Shown here piece after piece: positions 34,172 through 44,620 of a stretch of 64,000 nt of DNA. The notes under the pieces are model-generated. The model saw only the letters and a list, made by a program, of their open reading frames with translations, made no database searches and was not told the origin of the DNA. The stretch is from assembly GCF_014673495.1 (NCBI RefSeq), contig NZ_CP051006.1, forward strand, positions 4,960,001-5,024,000, in the 5' to 3' direction. The position numbers and the translations under genes are program-made. Every line of letters starts with the position of its first letter. Positions within the stretch are counted from its first letter, which is position 1. The stretch is from Streptomyces griseofuscus. GTDB taxonomy: Bacteria; Actinomycetota; Actinomycetes; Streptomycetales; Streptomycetaceae.

Positions 34172-34615
34172 TCAGCGCAGCCGCTTCACCAGCGTGTACT
34201 CCGTGATCCCCGGCGGATAGTCGGGGATCTCGCACACCACCTCGTAACCCTGTCCGCGGTAGAAGGCCGGGGCCTGGAAGTCCCAGGTCTCCAGGCGGGC
34301 GGCGGTGCAGGCGCGCTCGGTGCCGGCGAGGTGCTCGGCGCGGGCCAGGAGATGGGAGCCGAGGCCCGTGCCACGGTGGGCGGCGTCCACCCAGAGGTAG
34401 GTGACGTGCAGCCAGGCGGTCCAGGTGTGGCCCACCAGACCGCCCGCGAGATCTCCGGCGGGATCGAGGGCCCAGACGTGCAGGGGGACTTCGCGCTCGG
34501 CGGGGGTGCCGCGCAGAGCCGCGAGGACCGGGGAGGCCGCCGTGTTGGTGTCCAGCAGCCGGCTGCGGAGCAGTTCCTGTCGTGCCTTGTCGACTTCCGC
34601 CTCGATACGAAACAT
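34172..34615 (-). CDS. GNAT-family N-acetyltransferase
   Basis: A 147-residue acetyltransferase. The acetyl-CoA binding motif A is visible as Val-Asp-Ala-Ala-His-Arg-Gly-Thr-Gly-Leu-Gly-Ser-His-Leu, with Ala-Arg-Leu-Glu-Thr-Trp-Asp-Phe-Gln-Ala and Phe-Tyr-Arg-Gly-Gln-Gly-Tyr downstream, as in small-molecule or ribosomal-protein type GNATs. The substrate is unknown. ATG 34615 has TATGGT seven bases upstream, suggesting leaderless transcription; GTG 34627 is an alternative. Confidence 0.87.
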   Translation of the reverse strand: MFRIEAEVDKARQELLRSRLLDTNTAASPVLAALRGTPAEREVPLHVWALDPAGDLAGGLVGHTWTAWLHVTYLWVDAAHRGTGLGSHLLARAEHLAGTERACTAARLETWDFQAPAFYRGQGYEVVCEIPDYPPGITEYTLVKRLR

Positions 34616-34734
34616 GCGGCACACCATAAACGCGCCGGACGGCCAGTTCTGTAAATCTCCTTCCGCTGCGTGCCGGTATCCGTACGCTGAGATACCAGCG
34701 ACCGGTCGGGGGCCGGTGTCGTTCAGGGGGTTCT

Positions 34735-35502
34735 GTGGTTCGTATCCGAGTCCTGGTCGTGGACGACCACCGCATCTTCGCCGAGTCGCTCGCCGCCGCC
34801 CTGGCCGCCGAGCCCGATGTCGAGGTCGCCGCCGCCGGCAGCGGCCCGGCCGCGCTGCGCTGTCTGGAGCGGGCCGTCGCCGAGGGCCGCCGCTACGACG
34901 TCCTGCTCGTGGACGCCGACCTGGGCGGCAGGCCGACCGGTGGCCGCTCGCCGGTACCCGTGCGGGACACGGACGAAGAGGGGCTGGTCGACGGGCTCTC
35001 GCTGGTCGCGGGGGTGCGCACCGCCCAGCCCGCCGTACGCACCGTGGTCCTCGCCGGGAAGGACGACCCGCGCCGCGCCGCCCTCGCGCTCGGCGCCGGT
35101 GCCTGCGGCTGGGTCGCCAAGGACTGCTCGCTGTCGCGGCTGCTCGCGGTGATCCGGGGTGTGCTGCGCGACGAGACGCATCTACCGCCCGCCCTGCTGA
35201 CCGGCGTGCTCAAGGAGCTGACCGCCGCCCGCAGACACCGCAGCGAGAGCGAACGCCTGGTGGAGTCCCTCACGCCGAGGGAGCGGGAGGTGCTGCGCTG
35301 CATGGTCGCGGGCCTGGGCCGCAAGGCCGTCGCCGAGCGGCTGTACCTCTCCCCGCACACCGTCCGCACCCATATGCAGAACGTGCTCGGCAAACTCGGC
35401 GTCCACTCCACCCTGGCCGCCGTCGCCCTCGCCCGCCGGGCCGGGGTGGGCCCGGTGGACCTAACCGGGAATGTTGTCGAACGGGGCGGTCAACTGGCGT
35501 AG
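34735..35502 (+). CDS. LuxR-type response regulator, intact receiver, orphan
   Basis: A 255-residue NarL/FixJ-type regulator. The receiver has the acidic pair (Val-Val-Asp-Asp-His-Arg-Ile-Phe) and the phosphoacceptor Asp in Val-Leu-Leu-Val-Asp-Ala-Asp-Leu near residue 60. A non-standard insertion of about 25 residues rich in Arg, Pro and Asp follows. The C-terminal helix-turn-helix is complete (Leu-Thr-Pro-Arg-Glu-Arg-Glu-Val-Leu, Leu-Ser-Pro-His-Thr-Val-Arg-Thr-His). No kinase is adjacent. The last 14 codons overlap the convergent tamR gene. GTG 34735 follows CAGGGGG. Confidence 0.87.
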   Translation: MVRIRVLVVDDHRIFAESLAAALAAEPDVEVAAAGSGPAALRCLERAVAEGRRYDVLLVDADLGGRPTGGRSPVPVRDTDEEGLVDGLSLVAGVRTAQPAVRTVVLAGKDDPRRAALALGAGACGWVAKDCSLSRLLAVIRGVLRDETHLPPALLTGVLKELTAARRHRSESERLVESLTPREREVLRCMVAGLGRKAVAERLYLSPHTVRTHMQNVLGKLGVHSTLAAVALARRAGVGPVDLTGNVVERGGQLA

Positions 35503-35958
35503 CAGGCCCGCCAGTTCCGCCCGCTGCGCCTGGGACAGCTCACCGAGGATGGCCCGCTCCTGTGTCAGCAGCCCCGCGAGGGACTGGTCGGCGCGGTCCC
35601 GGCCGGTGTCGGTCAGCCGCACCAGCACACCACGCCGGTCGCTCGGGTCGGGGAGCCGTTCGACCAGGCCCTTCTTCGCCAGGCGGTCGATCCGGTTGGT
35701 CATGGTGCCCGAGGTGACCAGGGTCTGGGTCAGCAGCTGCCCGGGGGAGAGCTGGTACGGCGTGCCCGCGCGCCGCAGCGCGGTCAGCACGTCGAACTCC
35801 CAGGGCTCCAGCTGGTGTTCCGCGAACGCGAGCCGACGGGCGCGGTCCAGGTGCCGGGCGAGCCGGCTCACCCGGCTGAGTACTTCCAGCGGCTCCACGT
35901 CGAGGTCCGGGCGCTCCCGGCGCCATGCTGCGACCAGCCGATCGACCTCGTCCTCCAT
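35461..35958 (-). CDS. tamR: MarR-family regulator, probably TamR
   Basis: A 165-residue winged-helix regulator with the MarR layout: Glu-Phe-Asp-Val-Leu-Thr-Ala-Leu-Arg-Arg near residue 60, a recognition helix with Thr-Ser-Gly-Thr-Met-Thr-Asn-Arg-Ile-Asp-Arg-Leu near 90, and the wing Asp-Pro-Ser-Asp-Arg-Arg-Gly-Val-Leu-Val. It is divergent from a trans-aconitate methyltransferase gene. In S. coelicolor the same pair (SCO3133-SCO3132, from memory) is TamR and Tam, where TamR releases DNA on binding aconitate or citrate. A palindrome fitting a MarR operator lies between them. Its 3' end overlaps the LuxR-type gene by 42 bases. Confidence 0.87.
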   Translation of the reverse strand: MEDEVDRLVAAWRRERPDLDVEPLEVLSRVSRLARHLDRARRLAFAEHQLEPWEFDVLTALRRAGTPYQLSPGQLLTQTLVTSGTMTNRIDRLAKKGLVERLPDPSDRRGVLVRLTDTGRDRADQSLAGLLTQERAILGELSQAQRAELAGLLRQLTAPFDNIPG

Positions 35959-36020
35959 GAGATCAGTGTAGTGGTTGTGTCGACGTGAAGTCTCTTGGAA
36001 TCGAGTATCTCTTTCTCAAG

Positions 36021-36038
36021 TATCTTGACGTCGAGATA
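36021..36038. promoter_or_regulatory. TamR operator-like palindrome
   Basis: TATCTTGACGTCGAGATA is an 18-base palindrome with one mismatch per arm, sitting 23 bases upstream of tam and 62 from tamR. Related half-sites (TATCT, TCTTG, CTCAAG) recur at 35990-36020, so more than one dimer may bind. Confidence 0.7.
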
Positions 36039-36061
36039 TGCGAGGCGGGAAGGTGGAAGGC

Positions 36062-36874
36062 ATGACGACACCGACCTGGGACCCCGGCCAGTACCTCCGG
36101 CACGCCGGCCACCGCGCCCGCCCCTTCGCCGACCTCCTCACCCGCGTCCCCGACCTGCCCGGCACCCCGCCCCGCATCGCCGACCTCGGCTGCGGCCCCG
36201 GCAATGTCACCGCGAGCCTCGCCGGACGCTGGCCCACCGCGCACATCACCGGGTACGACAACTCGCCCGAGATGCTGGACGCGGCCCACACCGGGCACGA
36301 GGGCCCCACCCCCGGCGGCGGCCGGCTGGACTTCGCCCGCGCCGACGCCCGCACCTGGGCGCCCGAGGAGCCGTACGACCTGATCGTCTGCAACGCCACC
36401 CTCCAGTGGGTGCCGGGGCATCTCGACCGGTTCGCCGACTGGACCGGGGCCCTCGCGCCCGGCGGGACCTTCGCCTTCCAGGTGCCGGACAACGTCGACG
36501 CCCCGCAGCACGTCCTCATGCGCGAACTGGCCGCCGCCCCGCGCTGGCGGGACCGGCTCGCCGGGGTCCTGCGTCGCACCGACTCCGTGCACACCCCCGG
36601 CACCTATCTGGACCGCCTCGCCCGCCTCGGCTGCGCCACCGACGTCTGGCGGACGACGTATCTGCACGTCCTGGAGGGCGAGGACCCGGTCCTGGACTGG
36701 GTGAAGGGCACCGGGCTGCGGCCCGTCCTGACCGTGCTCGCCGACGACCCCGAGGCCCGGGACGCGTTCCTCGCCGAATACCGCGATCTGCTGCGCGCGG
36801 CCTACCCGCGGGCGCCCTACGGCACCGTCCTGCCCTTCCGCCGCCTGTTCGCCGTCGCCGTGAAGGGGGCCTGA
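36062..36874 (+). CDS. tam: Trans-aconitate 2-methyltransferase
   Basis: A 270-residue class I SAM methyltransferase. Motif I is Ile-Ala-Asp-Leu-Gly-Cys-Gly-Pro-Gly-Asn-Val-Thr near residues 39-50, followed by Ile-Thr-Gly-Tyr-Asp-Asn-Ser and Cys-Asn-Ala-Thr-Leu-Gln-Trp-Val-Pro-Gly-His, a segment characteristic of Tam. The enzyme esterifies trans-aconitate, relieving inhibition of aconitase. ATG 36062 is preceded by GGGAAGGTGGAAGG; a longer in-frame start at 36038 would overlap the operator. The adjacent regulator supports control by aconitate/citrate. Confidence 0.92.
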   Translation: MTTPTWDPGQYLRHAGHRARPFADLLTRVPDLPGTPPRIADLGCGPGNVTASLAGRWPTAHITGYDNSPEMLDAAHTGHEGPTPGGGRLDFARADARTWAPEEPYDLIVCNATLQWVPGHLDRFADWTGALAPGGTFAFQVPDNVDAPQHVLMRELAAAPRWRDRLAGVLRRTDSVHTPGTYLDRLARLGCATDVWRTTYLHVLEGEDPVLDWVKGTGLRPVLTVLADDPEARDAFLAEYRDLLRAAYPRAPYGTVLPFRRLFAVAVKGA

Positions 36875-36876
36875 CC

Positions 36877-37257
36877 ATGCTGGTGGCCCTCGATCACGTA
36901 CAGCTCGCGGCGCCGCCCGGATCGGAGGACGCGCTGCGCTCGTACTACGTCGATGTCCTCGGCATGACCGAGGTCGCCAAACCGCCGGTGCTCGCGGCCC
37001 GCGGCGGCTGCTGGTTCGAGGCCGGCCCCGTCCGCATCCACCTCGGCATCGACCCCGCCTTCCACCCCGCGAAGAAGGCCCACCCGGGCCTCCAGGTCCA
37101 CGACATCGCGTCCTACGCCACCCGGCTCACCACCCACGGCGCCTCCGTGACCTGGGACGACAACCTCCCCGGCCATCTCCGCTTCTACTCCGAGGACCCG
37201 GTCGGCAACCGGCTGGAATTCCTGGAACCGGTCAGACGGTCCGGCCGAGGTGGGTGA
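36877..37257 (+). CDS. VOC-family (glyoxalase-like) protein
   Basis: A 126-residue vicinal-oxygen-chelate fold protein: Leu-Asp-His-Val-Gln-Leu-Ala near the start, Tyr-Tyr-Val-Asp-Val-Leu-Gly-Met, a central Val-Arg-Ile-His-Leu-Gly, and a C-terminal Tyr-Ser-Glu-Asp-Pro-Val-Gly-Asn-Arg-Leu-Glu-Phe. The His, His and Glu positions are those that chelate metal in the family. It starts two bases after the tam stop and is probably cotranscribed, so a related detoxification role is possible. Its last 26 bases overlap the convergent RelE-type toxin gene. Confidence 0.85.
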   Translation: MLVALDHVQLAAPPGSEDALRSYYVDVLGMTEVAKPPVLAARGGCWFEAGPVRIHLGIDPAFHPAKKAHPGLQVHDIASYATRLTTHGASVTWDDNLPGHLRFYSEDPVGNRLEFLEPVRRSGRGG

Positions 37258-37480
37258 CCAGGATGTGGATCACCGCGTCGTCGATGACGTAGAGGACGCG
37301 GTAGGCGTCGACGCGAAGGCGACGGATACCCGGGCCGTATGCCGCCGATGTCACCGGCCGTGGATTGTGCGCCAGTTCGTCGATCGCGTCCAGCACCTTC
37401 GCGAGCCCCGCGGGGTCGTCCTTCAGGAACCGTGTCGCGGCATTGAGGGCGTGCGGTTCGAAGATGATCTCGTATGTCAC
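37232..37480 (-). CDS. RelE/ParE-family toxin of a type II toxin-antitoxin pair
   Basis: An 82-residue RelE-fold protein. The N-terminus Tyr-Glu-Ile-Ile-Phe-Glu-Pro-His-Ala-Leu, the central Arg-Arg-Leu-Arg-Val-Asp-Ala-Tyr-Arg-Val-Leu-Tyr, and the terminal strand Ile-His-Ile-Leu-Val-Thr-His-Leu-Gly-Arg are typical of ribosome-dependent mRNA interferases. Its start overlaps the antitoxin stop by four bases. It ends inside the convergent VOC gene. Confidence 0.85.
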   Translation of the reverse strand: MTYEIIFEPHALNAATRFLKDDPAGLAKVLDAIDELAHNPRPVTSAAYGPGIRRLRVDAYRVLYVIDDAVIHILVTHLGRTV

Positions 37481-37731
37481 GGCTTTTCGAGCCCCAGTCG
37501 CCTGCGCACCTCTGCCATCGGGATGCCCTCGCCCAACGTCCCCTCCGCCTTGCGTCGCTGGTAGTCGGCGACCGCCAAGGCGTCCTCGAGATCCTCTATC
37601 ACCTGTGGCGATACGAGGAGCGCGGCCACATGCCCGTGATCGGTCAGGGCGATGGTCTCGCGACTGTGCGCAGCGCGACGAACGAGGTCGCCGAGCTGGG
37701 AACGGGCGGCGCTGATCGCGATCTGAGTCAT
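37477..37731 (-). CDS. Phd/YefM-family antitoxin
   Basis: An 84-residue protein: the N-terminal Ile-Ala-Ile-Ser-Ala-Ala-Arg-Ser-Gln-Leu-Gly-Asp-Leu-Val-Arg-Arg-Ala DNA-binding fold is diagnostic of Phd/YefM antitoxins, followed by Ala-Leu-Thr-Asp-His-Gly-His-Val-Ala-Ala-Leu-Leu-Val-Ser and a Leu/Glu/Arg-rich toxin-wrapping tail. Antitoxin first and toxin second, with a four-base overlap, is the standard order. Autoregulation is expected. ATG 37731 gives the family N-terminus; an upstream start at 37749 also exists. Confidence 0.87.
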   Translation of the reverse strand: MTQIAISAARSQLGDLVRRAAHSRETIALTDHGHVAALLVSPQVIEDLEDALAVADYQRRKAEGTLGEGIPMAEVRRRLGLEKP

Positions 37732-37791
37732 GCGGCCATCATTCCACAAGGTGCACTCAAGTGACCACTAGTGTCACCTTTCCGGTGAACC

Positions 37792-38475
37792 TCAGCTCTT
37801 CCGGTGACCTATCAGCCGCGGTCGCTGCTCCAGGCCGTCCAGGCCGTGCCAGGCCAGGTTCACCAGATGTGCCGCCACCTCCGCCTTCTTCGGGCGGCGC
37901 ACGTCCAGCCACCACTGGCCGGTCAGGGCGACCATGCCGACCAGGGCCTGGGCGTAGAGGGGGGCGAGTTTGGGGTCGAAGCCGCGGGACTTGAACTCGC
38001 GGCCCAGGATGTCCTCCACCTGCGTGGCGATGTCGGAGATCAGCGACGCGAAGGACCCCGTCGACTGCGGGATCGGCGAATCGCGCACGAGGATACGGAA
38101 ACCGTCCGTGTACTCCTCGATGTAGTCGAGCAGCGCGAACGCCGCCTGCTCGCACAGCTCACGCGGATGGCCGGCCGTCAGCGATCCGGTCACCATGTCG
38201 AGCAGGCACCGCATCTCACGGTCGACCACCACCGCGTACAGCCCCTCTTTGCCGCCGAAGTGCTCGTACACCACCGGTTTGGAGACCCCGGCCTTCGCCG
38301 CGATCTCCTCCACCGAGGTGCCCTCGAACCCCTTCGCCGCGAAGAGCGTGCGACCGATCTCCAGCAACTGCTGGCGGCGCTCGGCACCGGTCATACGGGT
38401 CCGGCGGGTCCGCCGCTGCTTGTCTTTGTCAGTTCCTGGATTGCTGCTGGAATCGGTCGCCACGGCGTCAATCAT
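37792..38475 (-). CDS. TetR-family regulator of the desaturase operon
   Basis: A 227-residue TetR/AcrR protein. After a basic N-terminal tail, the helix-turn-helix reads Ser-Val-Glu-Glu-Ile-Ala-Ala-Lys-Ala-Gly-Val-Ser-Lys-Pro-Val-Val-Tyr-Glu-His-Phe (about residues 56-75). The ligand-binding domain includes Tyr-Ala-Gln-Ala-Leu-Val-Gly-Met-Val near residue 170. It is encoded directly after the desaturase, with ATG overlapping the desaturase stop by four bases. By analogy with DesT-like regulators it probably senses acyl-CoA and represses its own operon through the palindromes at 39559-39585. Confidence 0.88.
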   Translation of the reverse strand: MIDAVATDSSSNPGTDKDKQRRTRRTRMTGAERRQQLLEIGRTLFAAKGFEGTSVEEIAAKAGVSKPVVYEHFGGKEGLYAVVVDREMRCLLDMVTGSLTAGHPRELCEQAAFALLDYIEEYTDGFRILVRDSPIPQSTGSFASLISDIATQVEDILGREFKSRGFDPKLAPLYAQALVGMVALTGQWWLDVRRPKKAEVAAHLVNLAWHGLDGLEQRPRLIGHRKS

Positions 38476-39479
38476 GCCGCCTCAGCGGCCTCCTTCCGGC
38501 GCCGGGAGCCGCCATCCGCGTCGTTGCGGCGCGAATCGATACGCGAGCGTGACGGCCAGCGCACGTCGTACGCCCAGCCCAGCCGCTCGAAGATCCGGAT
38601 GAACCGGGCCGAGGAGTCGAGCTGCCCGCGCATCACCCCGTGCCGCGCCGACGTCGGATCGGCATGGTGCAGGTTGTGCCAGGACTCGCCGCAGGACAGC
38701 ACCGCCAGCCACCACACATTGCCCGAACGGTCCCGGGACTTGAACGGCCGCTTGCCGACCGCGTGACAGATCGAGTTGATCGACCACGTCACATGATGCA
38801 GCAGCGCCACCCGCACGAGTGAACCCCAGAAGAACCCGGTGAACGCGCCCCACCAGGACATCGTCACCAGGCCACCGATCAGCGCCGGCAGCGTCAGGGA
38901 CAGCGCCGTCCACAGCACGAACTGCCGGGAGATCGCCCGCAGCGCCGGGTCCTTGACCAGATCCGGCGCGTACTTCTCCTGCGAGGTCTGCTCCTCGTCG
39001 AACATCCAGGCGATATGTGCCCACCACAGTCCCTTGAGCAGCGCCGGAACCGTCTCGCCGTACTTCCACGGGGAGTGCGGATCGCCTTCCGCGTCGGAGA
39101 ACTTGTGGTGCTTGCGGTGATCGGCCACCCAGCGCACCAGCGGCCCCTCCACCGCCAGCGATCCCATGATCGCCAGCGCGATCCGCAACGGCCGCTTCGC
39201 CTTGAACGAACCGTGGGTGAAATAGCGGTGGAAACCGATGGTGATGCCGTGGCACCCCAGGTAATAGAAGAACACCAGCAGGCCCACATCGAGCCAGCTC
39301 ACCCCCCAGCCCCAGGCCAGCGGCACCGCGGCCACCAGCGCCAGGAACGGAACGGTGATGAACAGCAGCAGCGTGATCTGCTCGATCGACCGCTTCTTCT
39401 CACCGCCCAGCGTGGCCGGCGGAGGGGAAGTGTCGGTGGCCTTACGGGCTTCGTCGATCACATCGGAATGTGAGGTCAT
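38472..39479 (-). CDS. Acyl-CoA delta-9 desaturase
   Basis: A 335-residue membrane di-iron desaturase. All three histidine boxes are visible: His-Arg-Tyr-Phe-Thr-His, Asp-His-Arg-Lys-His-His, and Glu-Ser-Trp-His-Asn-Leu-His-His, with four hydrophobic helices in the usual pairs. It introduces a cis double bond into stearoyl- or palmitoyl-type chains and so controls membrane fluidity. ATG 39479 is preceded by AGGGGAC; an in-frame start at 39551 has none. It is the first gene of a two-gene operon with the TetR regulator. Confidence 0.92.
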   Translation of the reverse strand: MTSHSDVIDEARKATDTSPPPATLGGEKKRSIEQITLLLFITVPFLALVAAVPLAWGWGVSWLDVGLLVFFYYLGCHGITIGFHRYFTHGSFKAKRPLRIALAIMGSLAVEGPLVRWVADHRKHHKFSDAEGDPHSPWKYGETVPALLKGLWWAHIAWMFDEEQTSQEKYAPDLVKDPALRAISRQFVLWTALSLTLPALIGGLVTMSWWGAFTGFFWGSLVRVALLHHVTWSINSICHAVGKRPFKSRDRSGNVWWLAVLSCGESWHNLHHADPTSARHGVMRGQLDSSARFIRIFERLGWAYDVRWPSRSRIDSRRNDADGGSRRRKEAAEAA

Positions 39480-39784
39480 GCGCGTCCCCTGTGGGGTCGA
39501 GGGTCGGGGGTGGGTGTGCCGGGCCGGCGAAACCGGACGCGGGGAGTCCACACGTCCCTACGGTTCCGTAACCTACGGCAACGTAAGTATGGCAGTGAGT
39601 CGAGCGGCGGCAAGAGCCCTGCTAGCCTGCGCGTCCCCATCGACACCTATCCTTGGAATCGGTCGGACAGCGCGGTCCGCTGAAGTTTCCTTCCCGGACG
39701 CTCCGGCCCGTATGCGGCACAGACCGCGCGGCAGACGGCCGGGTACCTCCCCGAGACGCTTCAACACTGCAAGGAGCCGCACCT
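39480..39784. other. 305-base divergent control region between desaturase and ppc
   Basis: No gene is seen. It holds the compound TACGG/CCGTA operator described separately and candidate -10 hexamers for ppc such as TAGCCT near 39630. AAGGAG just before GTG 39785 is the ppc ribosome binding site. Confidence 0.6.
39559..39585. promoter_or_regulatory. Compound palindromic operator, probably for the TetR regulator
   Basis: TACGGTTCCGTA (39559-39570) and TACGGCAACGTA (39574-39585) are two palindromes three bases apart, the first perfect and the second with four-base arms. The central CCGTAACCTACGG forms a third, interleaved inverted repeat. Such a length and nested symmetry suits binding of two TetR dimers. 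It lies about 80 bases upstream of the desaturase. Confidence 0.65.
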
Positions 39785-42517
<2,733 letters not shown>

Positions 42518-42534
42518 CCGACAGCCGCGAACAA

Positions 42535-42570
42535 GGGTGCCCCCGGGGTCGTACGACCCCGGGGGCACCC
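42535..42570. terminator. Perfect 36-base palindrome between ppc and the convergent gene
   Basis: The two halves, starting GGGTGCCCCCGGGGTCGT, are exactly complementary over 18 bases. It sits 17 bases after the ppc stop and 13 bases before the stop of the opposing gene, so it can terminate both. Confidence 0.88.
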
Positions 42571-42583
42571 CCATGTCACAGCC

Positions 42584-43081
42584 TCACTGCACCGCGATGA
42601 ACGCCGCCGTCAGCAGCCCTGCGCCCGCGAGCCCCAGCCCCCACGCCAGCCGCCGCAGCCGCATCCCGCCCGCGACCACCACCGAGGCCAGCAACAGCGC
42701 GCCGCCCAGCGGCACCCAGGCGTACAGGATCCCCGCCGGACCCGAACGCAGCGCGTCCGAACCACCCGGCTTCAGCACCACGTCGTACGTCCGCCCCCTG
42801 CGCACCGCGACCGCCTCCGCGATCTCCACCCGCGCACGGGCCCGCGCCCCCGCCGACGTCGGCGAGAACGGCCCACTGCACGTACCGTCCGCACACGCGG
42901 TCACCTTCACCGTGCCCTGCTCGCGGCCCTTGGTCAGCAGCACATGCTGGGCGTTCCCCCAGGAACCCCACACCCCCGCGAACACGATCAACGCGGCGAT
43001 CGCGCCCATCGTCGCGACCCGCCCGAACCGCAACGCGGACAAGGACGCCTGACGGGCGGAACGGCTGGCGGTGGGGGGCAT
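42584..43081 (-). CDS. Conserved membrane protein, DUF3592-like
   Basis: A protein of about 165 residues with a helix near the N-terminus (Met-Gly-Ala-Ile-Ala-Ala-Leu-Ile-Val-Phe-Ala-Gly), an external-looking middle domain with a Cys pair (Ala-Cys-Ala-Asp-Gly-Thr-Cys-Ser-Gly), and two C-terminal helices. The layout resembles DUF3592-type membrane proteins. It is the last gene of the minus-strand cluster after pth, 50-60 bases away. The exact start is uncertain (43081 or 43093, both ATG in frame). Function is not known. Confidence 0.65.
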   Translation of the reverse strand: MPPTASRSARQASLSALRFGRVATMGAIAALIVFAGVWGSWGNAQHVLLTKGREQGTVKVTACADGTCSGPFSPTSAGARARARVEIAEAVAVRRGRTYDVVLKPGGSDALRSGPAGILYAWVPLGGALLLASVVVAGGMRLRRLAWGLGLAGAGLLTAAFIAVQ

Positions 43082-43145
43082 GGCCGGGATCATTGGCCAT
43101 ACCCCTGCGACCGGTCAACTCGGCCCCGCGGCAAAGCCGTACAAG

Positions 43146-43748
43146 TCAGGAGTTGTACGTGCCCTGCGCCCGCTCCAGGCCCTCGATCACCAGAGCCTCC
43201 ACCGCGTCCGCCGCACGGTCCACGAAGTAGTCCAGCTCCTTGCGCTCCGCGGACGAGAAGTCCTTCAGCACGAAGTCCGCCACCTGCATACGACCCGGCG
43301 GACGACCGATCCCGAACCGGACCCGGTGATACTCCGCGCCCATCGCCTTCGTCATCGACTTCAGACCGTTGTGCCCGTTGTCACCGCCGCCCAGCTTCAG
43401 CCGCAGCGTGCCGTAGTCGATGTCCAGCTCGTCGTGCACGGCCACGATGTTCGCCACCGGCACCTTGTAGAAGTCCTTCAGCGCGTTCACCGGGCCACCG
43501 GACAGATTCATGTACGACATCGGCTTCGTCAGGATCACCCGGCGATTGCCCGGACCCGCGGGACCGATCCGGCCCTCCAGGACCTGCGCCTGCGCCTTCC
43601 CCGCCCGCTTGAACTTCCCCCCGATCCGCTGCGCGAGCAGGTCCACCACCATGAAACCGACGTTGTGCCGGTTCATCGCGTACTCCGGCCCGGGATTCCC
43701 GAGCCCGACAACCAGCCAGGGGTCATTGGCGGGGGTGGTCACGTCCAT
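43146..43748 (-). CDS. pth: Peptidyl-tRNA hydrolase
   Basis: A 200-residue enzyme releasing tRNA from peptidyl-tRNA dropped by the ribosome. Family motifs are Val-Gly-Leu-Gly-Asn-Pro-Gly-Pro-Glu-Tyr near residue 14, the catalytic His in Asn-Arg-His-Asn-Val-Gly-Phe, Thr-Lys-Pro-Met-Ser-Tyr-Met-Asn-Leu-Ser-Gly near residue 75, and His-Asp-Glu-Leu-Asp-Ile near residue 101. GAGGAG precedes ATG 43748. It follows rplY by 74 bases, the usual order. Confidence 0.96.
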   Translation of the reverse strand: MDVTTPANDPWLVVGLGNPGPEYAMNRHNVGFMVVDLLAQRIGGKFKRAGKAQAQVLEGRIGPAGPGNRRVILTKPMSYMNLSGGPVNALKDFYKVPVANIVAVHDELDIDYGTLRLKLGGGDNGHNGLKSMTKAMGAEYHRVRFGIGRPPGRMQVADFVLKDFSSAERKELDYFVDRAADAVEALVIEGLERAQGTYNS

Positions 43749-43822
43749 GTCTCCTCGATACGCGCCAGCCGCCGCTCCCCCTCAGGAGAGCGGCGGCTGA
43801 ACAGATGATGACGGGGCGAGGA

Positions 43823-44422
43823 TCAGGCCTCGGCGGCCTCGTCGCCCTCGGCCGCGGCCGCTTCGCCCTCGGTCTCCTCGGCCTGGGCCTGGAGAACCTG
43901 GAGAACGACGGCGTCTTCCTCGACGGCCAGCGAGACACCACTGGGGAGCTTGATGTCCTTGGCGTGGATGGAGGCACCGGCCTCCAGGCCCTCCACGGAG
44001 ACGGTGACCGACTCCGGGATGTGCGTGGCCTCGGCCTCGACCGGCAGCGCGGACAGGACGTGCTCCAGCAGGTTGCCACCCGGGGCCAGCTCGCCCTCGG
44101 TGTGCACCGGGATCTCGACGTTGACCTTCTCGCCGCGCTTGACCAGCAGCAGGTCGACGTGCTCCAGGAAGCCCTTCAGCGGGTCGCGCACGACCGACTT
44201 CGGGATCGCCAGCTCGTTGGTCTTGCCGTCGATGTCCAGGGAGATCAGGACGTTCGGCGTGCGCAGCGCCAGCAGCAGCTCGTGGCCCGGCAGGGTCAGG
44301 TGCACCGGGTCGGAACCGTGGCCGTACAGGACACCCGGAACCTTGTTCTCACGGCGGATGCGGCGGGCCGCACCCTTGCCGAACTCGGTGCGGGACTCGG
44401 CGGCGATCTTCACCTCGGACAT
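43823..44422 (-). CDS. rplY: 50S ribosomal protein L25, long Ctc form
   Basis: A 199-residue protein. Residues 1-90 are the 5S-rRNA-binding L25 domain (Arg-Thr-Glu-Phe-Gly-Lys-Gly-Ala-Ala-Arg-Arg-Ile-Arg-Arg), and the rest is the TL5/Ctc beta domain with Val-Asp-Leu-Leu-Leu-Val and Ser-Leu-Ala-Val-Glu-Glu. The tail is an Ala/Glu-rich acidic extension. ATG 44422 has GAGGAG eight bases upstream; the in-frame GTG at 44431 is too close to that site. Confidence 0.94.
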   Translation of the reverse strand: MSEVKIAAESRTEFGKGAARRIRRENKVPGVLYGHGSDPVHLTLPGHELLLALRTPNVLISLDIDGKTNELAIPKSVVRDPLKGFLEHVDLLLVKRGEKVNVEIPVHTEGELAPGGNLLEHVLSALPVEAEATHIPESVTVSVEGLEAGASIHAKDIKLPSGVSLAVEEDAVVLQVLQAQAEETEGEAAAAEGDEAAEA

Positions 44423-44507
44423 GTGAATCACTCCTCGTAGTACTAGGAACGGACGTGGTCACCCGGCCACGAACGGCCTGCTACGAAGAGCGCGTCGATA
44501 ACGGACC

Positions 44508-44527
44508 GCCGTACGCACACGTACGGC
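44508..44527 (-). terminator. Hairpin between prs and rplY
   Basis: GCCGTACG and CGTACGGC form a perfect eight-base stem with loop CACA, about 95 bases after the prs stop and 86 before rplY. It may attenuate or separate the two genes. Confidence 0.5.
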
Positions 44528-44620
44528 CTCCCTCGCCGAGCAACTCCAGAAGCTTACCCGGACCCGGAGGCCGTACCAAAAGGATCTTCAGCTAGCCGGG
44601 ACGGCCGACCTGAAGAAACC

